Assembly (NCBI GenBank): GCA_033794685.1
Contig: JARAYZ010000001.1
Origin: Lentzea sp033794685
GTDB taxonomy: Bacteria > Actinomycetota > Actinomycetes > Mycobacteriales > Pseudonocardiaceae
Length of the DNA: 64,000 nucleotides
Direction: 5' to 3' (one strand)
Shown: piece by piece, positions 1-7,492 of the stretch
Numbering within the stretch: the stretch's first letter is position 1
Layout: each line of letters opens with the position of its first letter
Position numbers and translations under genes: made by a program
Notes under the pieces: model-generated
Database searches by the model: none
Seen by the model: the letters and a program-made list of their open reading frames with translations, nothing else
Told to the model about the DNA's origin: nothing

Positions 1-1023
1 GTGTGCGCGAAGCACGCGGCGAACGCCGGTTTCGGCGGTGAGCACCTCATCGAGGCGATCGCGATCGGCATGGGCGAATCGGACTGCCGTTCCTACTTCG
101 ACGACCCGACGCCGGCCGACCAGGGCACCTGGCAGCTGCAGTACAACGCCAGCGACCCGTGGCGCAACGGGACGTACGGAAACCTGCAGGATCCGGCCTA
201 CAACGCCCGCGCGACCCACCACATCTCCAGCGGTGGCACGAACTGGCGGCCGTGGAGCACGTACACCCAGACGTCGAGCCCGCGATATTACCGCAAGTAT
301 CTCGACGTCTCCCGCGCCGCGGCCGCGAAGTACCTGACGTCCCGCTCCTCGTCCGACATGAACGCGAACGGGATGACGGACTTCGTGACGTTCACGCCGG
401 GTGACGCCACCTGGCACATCCTGTTCAACGACGGCAGCGAGTACCACCGCAGTTGGGGCGGACTGCCGGAGGACCTGCCCGTGTCAGGCGACTTCAACGC
501 GAACAACCTGTCCGACTTCACCATTTACCGGCCGTCCACCGGCACCTTCCACATCCTCTACGACAACGGCAGCCAGTACACGCGCCAATGGGGCGGGCCG
601 GGGCATGTTCCGGTGTCGGGAGACTTCAACGGCAACGGCATGACCGACTTCGTCACTTACACGGCGTCCGACGGTTACTTCCACATCCTGTACAACGACG
701 GTTCGCAGTACCACCGCAAGTGGGGCGGCCCCGGCCACCTCCCGGTCGCCGGCGACTTCGACGGCAACGGGATGACGGACTTCGCCACGTTCACGCCGAG
801 CGACGGTTACTTCCACATCCTCTACAACGACGGCCGCGAGTACCACCGGCCCTGGGGTCAGAACGGTGACATCCCGGTCTCCGGCGACTTCAACGCGAAC
901 GGGCTGTCCGACTTCACCGTCTACCGGCCGTCCACCGGCGAGTGGCACATCCTCTACGACAACGGTTCCCACTACTTCCGCGGCCGCCCATGGGGTGGCT
1001 ACGGCCACATCCCGCCGGCCTGA
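1..1023 (+). CDS. Lysozyme-like/FG-GAP repeat secreted protein, 5' end cut by window
   Basis: The visible 340 residues hold two parts. Residues 1-110 resemble the transglycosylase/lysozyme-like fold common in actinobacterial exoproteins (AxxAGFGGEHLIEAIAIGMGES, then a QxQYN-like segment and a YNARA/GTNWRPWSTY ending). Residues 118-340 are five tandem units of about 44 residues with the DxNxNGxxDF Ca-binding-like motif and an FHILYNDGSxY core, as in FG-GAP/VCBS repeats. Units come in two flavours (MTDFVTF and LSDFTxYRPSTG). The GTG at base 1 is probably internal, because no signal peptide precedes the enzyme domain. It probably binds or cleaves peptidoglycan outside the cell; this is inferred from domains only. 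Confidence 0.75.
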   Translation: MCAKHAANAGFGGEHLIEAIAIGMGESDCRSYFDDPTPADQGTWQLQYNASDPWRNGTYGNLQDPAYNARATHHISSGGTNWRPWSTYTQTSSPRYYRKYLDVSRAAAAKYLTSRSSSDMNANGMTDFVTFTPGDATWHILFNDGSEYHRSWGGLPEDLPVSGDFNANNLSDFTIYRPSTGTFHILYDNGSQYTRQWGGPGHVPVSGDFNGNGMTDFVTYTASDGYFHILYNDGSQYHRKWGGPGHLPVAGDFDGNGMTDFATFTPSDGYFHILYNDGREYHRPWGQNGDIPVSGDFNANGLSDFTVYRPSTGEWHILYDNGSHYFRGRPWGGYGHIPPA

Positions 1024-1433
1024 TGTTGTTGAGCGAGTTCGTCGAACGGGCCGGCGACACCGGCCTCGTGATCATGATCAAGATGGACGGACCGCGCCCG
1101 CGCAACAAGTGGACCTTGCGCATCAACAAGACGCCGTTCGTCGGCGAGCACTGGAGCGCGGGCGGCGACTTCGAGACCCTCGACGAGGGTCTCGCCTCCG
1201 CACGCAGGGCGCTGTCCGAACTTCCCGGCGACTGGTCGTGGACCGGCGAGCCGATCAGCGACGCCGCCGGGTACGCCGAACTCCTCGAGGCGATCGGCGA
1301 GACGGGCGAGCTGTTCATCGTCCAGTACAGCCTCGACCACAAGTGGGTGCTGTTCGCCGCCAAGGACAAGATCGAGGGCTTTCCGACCCTCGACGCGTGC
1401 GTCCTGGGCGGGCTCGCAAAGCTGGGCTGGTAG
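1023..1433 (+). CDS. Conserved hypothetical protein, 136 aa
   Basis: ATG overlaps the preceding TGA (TGATG), which suggests translational coupling to the repeat protein. The product starts MLLSEFVERAGDTG and is a small soluble mixed alpha/beta protein ending in GLAKLGW. No signal peptide, membrane segment or catalytic motif is visible. An upstream in-frame ATG at 942 would run through the coding sequence of the previous gene and is less likely. Function unknown. Confidence 0.6.
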   Translation: MLLSEFVERAGDTGLVIMIKMDGPRPRNKWTLRINKTPFVGEHWSAGGDFETLDEGLASARRALSELPGDWSWTGEPISDAAGYAELLEAIGETGELFIVQYSLDHKWVLFAAKDKIEGFPTLDACVLGGLAKLGW

Positions 1434-1460
1434 GCCTCTGATCTGCAAGAACTTCGCCAC

Positions 1461-1490
1461 TTAGGACGGGCGTCCCATTCCGCTTAGACT
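1461..1490 (+). promoter_or_regulatory. Possible leaderless promoter for deoC
   Basis: TTAGGA (1461-1466) and TAGACT (1485-1490) are spaced 18 bp apart and end 7 bases before the deoC ATG at 1498. No Shine-Dalgarno sequence precedes that ATG, so a leaderless transcript is plausible. This was read by eye only. Confidence 0.3.
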
Positions 1491-1497
1491 CCCAGCC

Positions 1498-2454
1498 ATG
1501 GCTGCTCCAACGACACTGCCGTCGGCCCTGGCTGACGCCACGCGCGACGAATCGTCGCTGCGGCGTTTCCTGCACGGGCTCCCCGGCGTCGACCAGGTCG
1601 GCGTCGAGCAACGAGCCGCGGGCCTCGGCACGCGGAGCATCAAGAAGGCCTCCAAGCTGCACGCCATCGACCTGGCGATCAGCATGGTGGACCTCACCAC
1701 GCTCGAAGGCGCGGACACGCACGGCAAGGTGCGCAGTCTCGCGGCCAAGGCGAAGCGTCCCGACCCCGAACGGCCCGACGTGCCGCGGGTCGCGGCTGTC
1801 TGCGTCTACCCGGACATGGTGAAGACCGCGGCCGACGACCTCGAAGGCACCGGCGTCAACGTCGCCAGCGTCGCGACGGCGTTCCCCAGTGGCCGCAGCA
1901 CGATGGACATCAAGCTCGCCGACACCCGGTTCGCCGTCGAGCAGGGCGCGTCCGAGGTCGACATGGTGATCGACCGCGGCGCGTTCCTCAGCGGGCGGTA
2001 CGGGCAGGTGTTCGAGGAGATCGTGAAGATCAAGGAGGCGTGCGGGGACGCGCACCTCAAGGTCATCCTCGAGACCGGTGAGCTCGTGACGTACGACAAC
2101 GTGCGCCGCGCGTCGTGGCTCGCGCTGCTGGCCGGGGGTGACTTCATCAAGACGTCGACCGGCAAGGTGCAGCCCGCCGCGACGCTCCCGGTGACGCACG
2201 TGATGCTGCAGGCCGTGCGGGACTGGAAGGACCAGACCGGTGAGCTGCGCGGGGTCAAGCCCGCCGGTGGCATCCGCACGACCAAGGACGCGATCAAGTA
2301 CCTGGTGGCCGTGCACGAGGTGGCCGGTCCGGAGTGGCTCGACCCGAACCTCTTCCGGTTCGGCGCGTCGACGTTGCTCAACGACCTGCTCATGCAGCGT
2401 CGGACCCAGTTGGACGGCCACTACAGCGGCCCGGACTACGTGACGGTGGACTGA
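1498..2454 (+). CDS. deoC: Deoxyribose-phosphate aldolase
   Basis: Class I aldolase splitting 2-deoxy-D-ribose 5-phosphate into glyceraldehyde 3-phosphate and acetaldehyde, the last step of deoxynucleoside catabolism. The 318 residues include the Schiff-base lysine in GGDFIKTSTGKV (K218) and the second conserved lysine in KPAGGIRTTKDA. It is longer than the roughly 250-residue short bacterial form; an N-terminal extension of about 60 residues resembles the long DeoC type. Two ALDH genes follow 4 bp downstream, so the acetaldehyde product probably has an adjacent oxidising enzyme. deoA, cdd and add, which feed this step, lie 15-25 kb away. Confidence 0.95.
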   Translation: MAAPTTLPSALADATRDESSLRRFLHGLPGVDQVGVEQRAAGLGTRSIKKASKLHAIDLAISMVDLTTLEGADTHGKVRSLAAKAKRPDPERPDVPRVAAVCVYPDMVKTAADDLEGTGVNVASVATAFPSGRSTMDIKLADTRFAVEQGASEVDMVIDRGAFLSGRYGQVFEEIVKIKEACGDAHLKVILETGELVTYDNVRRASWLALLAGGDFIKTSTGKVQPAATLPVTHVMLQAVRDWKDQTGELRGVKPAGGIRTTKDAIKYLVAVHEVAGPEWLDPNLFRFGASTLLNDLLMQRRTQLDGHYSGPDYVTVD

Positions 2455-2458
2455 AGAC

Positions 2459-3886
2459 ATGTGGGAATACGCACCCGCGCCCGAGTCGCGGGACATCGCG
2501 AACCTCAAGCCGAACTACAAGATGTTCGTCGACGGCAAGTTCGTCGAGGGCACCGGTGAGCCGCTCAAGACCATCAACCCGGCCACCGAAGAGGTGCTCG
2601 CCGAGGTCTCGACGGCGTCGGAGTCCGATGTGGACACCGCCGTCAAGGCCGCGCGCAAGGCCTACGACCGCGTGTGGTCGAAGATGCCCGGATCCGAGCG
2701 GGCCAAGTACATCTACCGGATCGCGCGGCAGATCCAGGAACGTGGCCGTGAGCTCGCGGTGCTGGAGTCGCTCGACAACGGCAAGCCGATCAAGGAGTCG
2801 CGCGACACCGACGTCCCGACGGCGGCCTCGCACTTCTTCTACCACGCGGGCTGGGCGGACAAGCTCGGTTACGCGGGCTACGGGCCCGACCCGAAGCCCC
2901 TCGGCGTCGCGGGCCAGGTGATCCCGTGGAACTTCCCGCTGCTGATGGCCGCGTGGAAGATCGCACCGGCGCTGGCGTGCGGCAACACCGTCGTGCTCAA
3001 GCCCGCCGAGACCACCCCGCTGACGGCGCTGGTGCTGGCGGACATCATCCAGCAGTGCGACCTGCCGCCGGGCGTCGTGAACATCATCCCGGGCGCCGGT
3101 GACGTCGGTGCCGCGCTCGTCGGGCACGCGGACGTCGACAAGGTCGCCTTCACCGGCTCGACCGACGTCGGCAAGGTCATCCAGGGCCAGCTCGCGGGCA
3201 CGAACAAGAAGCTCACGCTGGAACTGGGCGGCAAGGCCGCGAACATCGTGTTCGACGACGCCCCGCTCGACCAGGCCGTCGAGGGCATCGTCAACGGCAT
3301 CTTCTTCAACCAGGGCCACGTCTGCTGCGCCGGATCCCGTCTGCTGGTGCAGGAATCCATCGCCGACGAACTGCTCGAGAAGCTGCACGCGCGGGTGTCC
3401 ACGTTGCGCGTCGGCGACCCGCTGGACAAGAACACCGACGTCGGCGCGATCAACTCCCGCGAGCAGCTCACCAAGATCCAGGAGCTGACCGCGGCGGGCG
3501 ACGCCGAGGGCGCCACCCGCTGGACGTCGTCGTGCCCGTTGCCGGACAAGGGTTTCTTCTTCGCCCCCACCGTCTTCTCCGGGGTGTCGCAGGCGATGCG
3601 CATCGCCCGTGAGGAGATCTTCGGCCCGGTGCTGAGCGTTCTGACGTTCCGCACGCCGGAAGAGGCCGTGGCCAAGGCGAACAACACGCCGTACGGCCTG
3701 TCCGCCGGCATCTGGACCGAGAAGGGCTCGCGCATCCTCTGGATGGCACAACGGATGCGCGCCGGTGTCGTCTGGTCCAACACGTTCAACCGCTTCGACC
3801 CGACGGCCCCGTTCGGCGGGTACCAGGAGTCGGGCTTCGGCCGTGAGGGCGGCCGCACCGGTCTGGAGGCCTACCTCGATGTCTGA
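2459..3886 (+). CDS. Aldehyde dehydrogenase, catalytic subunit
   Basis: NAD(P)-dependent ALDH superfamily, 475 residues. The Rossmann-domain motif VIPWNFPLLMAAWKIAPAL, the general-base glutamate motif LELGGKAANIV (around residue 255) and the nucleophile in GHVCCAGSR (C289) are all present, as is the C-terminal PFGGYQESGFGREGG. All residues needed for catalysis are visible. It starts 4 bp after deoC and its end overlaps the next ALDH-like gene by 8 bp, so the three form an operon. The likely substrate is acetaldehyde from DeoC, inferred from position. Confidence 0.92.
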   Translation: MWEYAPAPESRDIANLKPNYKMFVDGKFVEGTGEPLKTINPATEEVLAEVSTASESDVDTAVKAARKAYDRVWSKMPGSERAKYIYRIARQIQERGRELAVLESLDNGKPIKESRDTDVPTAASHFFYHAGWADKLGYAGYGPDPKPLGVAGQVIPWNFPLLMAAWKIAPALACGNTVVLKPAETTPLTALVLADIIQQCDLPPGVVNIIPGAGDVGAALVGHADVDKVAFTGSTDVGKVIQGQLAGTNKKLTLELGGKAANIVFDDAPLDQAVEGIVNGIFFNQGHVCCAGSRLLVQESIADELLEKLHARVSTLRVGDPLDKNTDVGAINSREQLTKIQELTAAGDAEGATRWTSSCPLPDKGFFFAPTVFSGVSQAMRIAREEIFGPVLSVLTFRTPEEAVAKANNTPYGLSAGIWTEKGSRILWMAQRMRAGVVWSNTFNRFDPTAPFGGYQESGFGREGGRTGLEAYLDV

Positions 3887-4742
3887 TCGCATCACGGTCG
3901 CGAAGACCTACAAGCTCTACATCGGCGGCAAGTTCCCGCGCTCCGAGTCGGGCCGCAGCTACCCCGTGACGGACTCCAAGGGCACGTTCCTCGCGAACGC
4001 CGCCCAGGGCTCCCGCAAGGACGCCCGTGACGCGGTCACCGCCGCCCGCAAGGCTTTCGGCGGCTGGTCGGCCACGACGGCCTACAACCGGGGCCAGGTC
4101 CTGTACCGGGTGGCCGAGGTGCTGGAGGGCCGTCGCGAGCAGTTCATCACCGAGGTCGCCGGCTCCGAGGGCGTCGCGCTGAAGAAGGCGCAGTCCCTGG
4201 TGGACACCGCCATCGACCGCTGGGTCTGGTACGCGGGCTGGACCGACAAGATCGCGGCCGTGCTGGGTTCCTCGAACCCGGTGGCGGGCCCGTACTTCTC
4301 GTTCTCCACCCCGGAACCGACAGGCGTGGTCGCCGTCCTGGCGCCGCAGCAGTCGTCGTTGCTGGGCCTGATCTCGGTGATCGCACCGGTGATCGCCTCG
4401 GGCAACACCTGCGTGGTCATCACCTCGCAGGACCGCCCGCTGCCCGCGATCACGTTGTCCGAGGTGCTGGCCACTTCGGACGTGCCGGGTGGCGTCGTCA
4501 ACATCATCACCGGCCGCACCGCGGAGATCGCGCCGTGGCTCGCCTCGCACGGCGACGTGAACGCGCTGGACCTCACCGGTGCGCCGGAGTCGATCCGCGC
4601 GGACCTGGAGCGGTCGGCGGCGGGCACCGTGAAGCGCGTGCTGCGCAACAAGGCCGGCGAGGACTTCACGGCCACGCCGGACATGTCCCGCCTGCGCGCG
4701 TACCTGGAGACGAAGACGGTCTGGCACCCGATGGGTGTCTAG
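3879..4742 (+). CDS. Short ALDH-like protein without catalytic domain
   Basis: 287 residues with an N-terminal ALDH fold (KLYIGGKFPRSESG; GVVAVLAPQQSSLLGLISVIAPVIASGN; GGVVNIITG). It stops before the region that would carry the ELGGK glutamate and the catalytic cysteine, so it cannot be an active ALDH as encoded. The start is taken as the ATG overlapping the upstream ALDH (3879); the longer reading from 3765 lies inside that gene. A full ALDH plus a cysteine-less ALDH domain resembles the two-domain ALDH16 family split into separate genes, so a structural or regulatory partner role is proposed. There is no frameshift sign; the end is clean. Confidence 0.8.
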   Translation: MSDRITVAKTYKLYIGGKFPRSESGRSYPVTDSKGTFLANAAQGSRKDARDAVTAARKAFGGWSATTAYNRGQVLYRVAEVLEGRREQFITEVAGSEGVALKKAQSLVDTAIDRWVWYAGWTDKIAAVLGSSNPVAGPYFSFSTPEPTGVVAVLAPQQSSLLGLISVIAPVIASGNTCVVITSQDRPLPAITLSEVLATSDVPGGVVNIITGRTAEIAPWLASHGDVNALDLTGAPESIRADLERSAAGTVKRVLRNKAGEDFTATPDMSRLRAYLETKTVWHPMGV

Positions 4743-4745
4743 GAG

Positions 4746-4943
4746 CTAGTCGGCGGCGTAGGCCTTGCCCTGCGCCGCCAGCTCCTCCCCCAGGATCCTG
4801 ATGGCCTTCGGGCCGACCCCGTGGATCTTGAGCAGTTCCTTCGCGGACACCTTCGTCAGCGAGTCGAACGTCGTGTAGCCGTTCGCCGCCAGCTCGCGGG
4901 CCGCGACCTTGCCGATGGTGCGCGGGAACTCCGGCTCACTCAC
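4746..4943 (-). CDS. Small helix-hairpin-helix protein
   Basis: About 65 residues starting VSEPEFPRTIGKVAARELAANG. The GTG at 4943 overlaps the TGA of the response regulator (GTGA), which decides the start over the in-frame codon at 4973. The motif LLKIHGVGPKAIRILGEEL is a classic helix-hairpin-helix DNA-binding element, close to short proteins often annotated as DNA-binding or HhH domain-containing. It probably binds nucleic acid non-specifically; no catalytic residues are present. It is the last gene of a three-gene operon with the two-component system and ends four bases from the convergent ALDH-like gene. Confidence 0.75.
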   Translation of the reverse strand: MSEPEFPRTIGKVAARELAANGYTTFDSLTKVSAKELLKIHGVGPKAIRILGEELAAQGKAYAAD

Positions 4944-5566
4944 GAGTTCACCAGCCCGGCCCGCCACGCCCACGACGCGATCCCGACGCGGTTCTTCACG
5001 TTCAGCTTCGTCTGCACCGAGGCCAGGTGCGTCTTCACCGTGGACAGCGACAGGAACAGCGAGGACGCGATCTCCTGGTTGGAGAGCCCGCGCGCCACCT
5101 CCCGGACCACGTCCTGCTCCCGTGCAGTCAGCAGCGACAGGTCAGGCCGCTGGGCAGGCCGGGCGAAGTGCTCCAGCATCCGCACGGTCACCTGCGGCGA
5201 GATCAGCGCGTTGCCCGCGGCGGCGGCCCGGACGGCCTCGACGAGCAGCGCCGGACCGGCGTCCTTGGTCAGGAACCCGGACGCCCCGTTCTCCAGCGCC
5301 GTGTGCACGTACTCGTCCAGGTCGAACGTCGTCACCACGACCACCTTCGTCGTGGGCGACAGCTTCTTGGTCACCTCGAGCCCGTCCAGCCCCGGCATGC
5401 GGATGTCCAGCAACGCCACGTCGGGGTTGTGCTCGCGCGCGGCGGTGACGGCCGAGATCCCGTCGGGCACGTCGGCGACGACCGTGATGTCCGGCTGCTT
5501 CTCCAGGATCATCCGGAAACCGACGCGCACCATCTCCTGGTCGTCGGCGATGAGAACCGAGATCAC
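4940..5566 (-). CDS. NarL/LuxR-family response regulator
   Basis: 208 residues. The receiver domain (1-120) has the acidic pocket, phospho-acceptor Asp in PDVALLDIRMPGLDG and the TxxxVVVVTTFD switch. The C-terminal LuxR helix-turn-helix is LTAREQDVVREVARGLSNQ followed by LFLSLSTVKTHLASV. It is coupled to the histidine kinase by a GTGA overlap. The divergent ABC exporter suggests that this pair senses envelope stress or a toxic compound and controls the exporter, which is inferred from adjacency. Confidence 0.93.
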   Translation of the reverse strand: MISVLIADDQEMVRVGFRMILEKQPDITVVADVPDGISAVTAAREHNPDVALLDIRMPGLDGLEVTKKLSPTTKVVVVTTFDLDEYVHTALENGASGFLTKDAGPALLVEAVRAAAAGNALISPQVTVRMLEHFARPAQRPDLSLLTAREQDVVREVARGLSNQEIASSLFLSLSTVKTHLASVQTKLNVKNRVGIASWAWRAGLVNS

Positions 5567-6717
5567 TTCGTCCCTTCCAGGGGTAGCTCGGCGAGCACCT
5601 GCCAGCCGTTCTCGCGCGGACCCGCGGAGAACAGGCCGCCCAGCAGGTCGACCCTCTCACGCATGCCCACGAGACCGTAGCCACCCTGGTTCAGCTCGTG
5701 CAGCTGACCGTCGTCGGCCACGACCACGCGCAGAGCCCCGCCGGACGTCCGGGAGATCTCCACGTCGATCATGGTGGGCCGTACGGCGTGTTTGTGCACG
5801 TTGGTGAGCGACTCCTGGACCAGGCGCAACACCGAACGGCCGAGCTCCGGCGGCACCACGTCGGGCAGGTCGATGCGCAGGCGGGTCTCGAAGCCGAGCT
5901 CGCGGGTGCGTTCGACGGTCTCGATGACGTCGGCGGCCAGGTCGGTGGTCGCGGCCTCGTTCTCGCCCTGGCGCAGCGTGCCGACGAGCCGGCGCATCGC
6001 ACCGAGGGCTTCCGTGCCCGAACGGACGATGCCGGGCAGCAACCGGTGGGCGGCGCGCGGGTCGTCGTCGGAGACCTCCAGCGCCGCCTGGGCCTGCACG
6101 AGCATGCCCGTCACGTGGTGGGCGACGACGTCGTGCAGTTCGCGGGCCAGGGCGATGCGCTCTTCCTTCTGCGCGTCGGTGACGGCGGCGGCGATCAGGC
6201 GGCCGCCCTCGGTGTCGCGGGCGCGGAAGTACAGGCCGGTGCCGACCGCCGTGAAACCCAGGACCAGCGAGCCGAGCATCTCGTTGTAGTTGCTGCCCGA
6301 GAGCCAGTTGTCGCGGACGATGGCGGCGAAGAAGCTCACGGCCATCAGCCAGCCGACCGACCACGTGGCGGCGCGACGGGGTTCCTCGCGGACGACCACG
6401 GCCGTGATGACCAGGAACGCGGCGGTCTCGGCGATGGTCAGCGGGCTCAGCAGCGTCGGCAGGTCCACGTGGAAGAGCCGGATGACGAACGACGACACGA
6501 ACGCCGACGCGACCGCCACCGGGATGGTGAAGGCACGCGACTTGAACGACGCGACGGCCGCGATGCACACCGGCACCGTCAGCAGCCACACGAGGGCCTC
6601 GGCGCTGCCCACGCCGTTCATCAGAAGGAGCTCGCCGAGCATCAGCAAGGCGAGAACGGCGGCGATCGGCCATTGGCCCCGTTGACTGTCCACGGGAGAC
6701 AACGGTAGGACCACCAC
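5563..6717 (-). CDS. NarL-type sensor histidine kinase
   Basis: Membrane sensor kinase of the HisKA_3 class. About five N-terminal hydrophobic segments (WPIAAVLALLMLGELLL, VWLLTVPVCIAAV and others) precede the phospho-acceptor region RIALARELHDVVAHHVTGM. The ATPase N box is LVQESLTNVHKHA, with a G box in GGYGLVGMRERV. The start is uncertain: GTG 6717 has a GGGAAGG-like site just upstream and GTG 6693 is the alternative; the longer reading to 6837 would cover the divergent ABC gene start. It pairs with the overlapping response regulator. Confidence 0.88.
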   Translation of the reverse strand: MVVLPLSPVDSQRGQWPIAAVLALLMLGELLLMNGVGSAEALVWLLTVPVCIAAVASFKSRAFTIPVAVASAFVSSFVIRLFHVDLPTLLSPLTIAETAAFLVITAVVVREEPRRAATWSVGWLMAVSFFAAIVRDNWLSGSNYNEMLGSLVLGFTAVGTGLYFRARDTEGGRLIAAAVTDAQKEERIALARELHDVVAHHVTGMLVQAQAALEVSDDDPRAAHRLLPGIVRSGTEALGAMRRLVGTLRQGENEAATTDLAADVIETVERTRELGFETRLRIDLPDVVPPELGRSVLRLVQESLTNVHKHAVRPTMIDVEISRTSGGALRVVVADDGQLHELNQGGYGLVGMRERVDLLGGLFSAGPRENGWQVLAELPLEGTK

Positions 6718-6802
6718 ACCTTCCCGGCCTCGGTCATCCGGCTGATCCGGTGTGTCGTCAAGGCTGAGGTTTTCCCGGCCCGCGCACGGCACCTTGAGAA
6801 AC

Positions 6803-7492
6803 ATGAATTCGGTTCTGGCCGCTCGTGGCCTGGTCAAGACCTACGGCGACGTGCACGCGCTCGCCGGGGTGGACATCGACATCAAGGCCGGGGACGTGCT
6901 GGCGGTCGTCGGTCCGTCCGGCTCCGGCAAGACGACGCTGCTGCACGTGCTGTCCGGCATCCTGCGCTCCGACGGCGGCGACGTGTTCCTCGACGGGCGC
7001 GCGATCGGCGAACTGAACGAGACCGGGCGCAGCGCGCTGCGGCGCACGGCGTTCGGGTTCGTGTTCCAGTCGGGGATGCTCGTGGCCGAGCTCACCGCCG
7101 AGGAGAACGCGGCGCTGCCGATGCTGCTGGCGGGCGGTTCGCGCGAGGAAGCGCTCGGCGCGGCCAAGCTGTGGCTCGCGCGGCTGGGCCTGCAGGGCCT
7201 GGAGAAGCGGCTGCCGAGCCAGCTCTCCGGCGGGCAGGCGCAACGGGTCGCGATCGCACGGGCGCTGGCCCACAGGCCGCGGGTGATCTTCGCCGACGAA
7301 CCGACCGGCGCCCTCGACACGCGGACCGGCCAGGAGATGATGACGGCCCTGCTGCAGGCGGCGGAGGAGACGGGCGCGGCCGTCGTCATCGTCACGCACG
7401 ACAAGGCGATCGCGGACCGGGCGCTGCGCGTCGTCGAGATCCAGGACGGCAAGATCGCCATCGCCGAGTCCACCAGGGCGGTGTCCGCGTGA
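6803..7492 (+). CDS. ABC transporter ATP-binding protein, MacB/LolD type
   Basis: 229 residues from ATG 6803 (MNSVLAARGLVKTYGDVHALAG). Walker A is GPSGSGKTT, the Q-loop is VFQSGMLVAEL, the signature is LSGGQAQRVAIARAL, Walker B is VIFADEPTGALD and the switch His is in VIVTHDKA. This is the ATPase of FtsX-type exporters that move lipids, peptides or antibiotics or act mechanically on the envelope. Its stop overlaps the permease start by GTGA. It is divergent from the two-component operon with less than 100 bp between them, so shared control is likely. Confidence 0.93.
   Translation: MNSVLAARGLVKTYGDVHALAGVDIDIKAGDVLAVVGPSGSGKTTLLHVLSGILRSDGGDVFLDGRAIGELNETGRSALRRTAFGFVFQSGMLVAELTAEENAALPMLLAGGSREEALGAAKLWLARLGLQGLEKRLPSQLSGGQAQRVAIARALAHRPRVIFADEPTGALDTRTGQEMMTALLQAAEETGAAVVIVTHDKAIADRALRVVEIQDGKIAIAESTRAVSA

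Noticed and set aside
2390..3895. Long minus-strand open frame of about 500 codons
   Set aside because: It is antisense to the ALDH gene and rich in Arg, Val, Gly and Asp, as expected from the third-position GC bias of the real gene.
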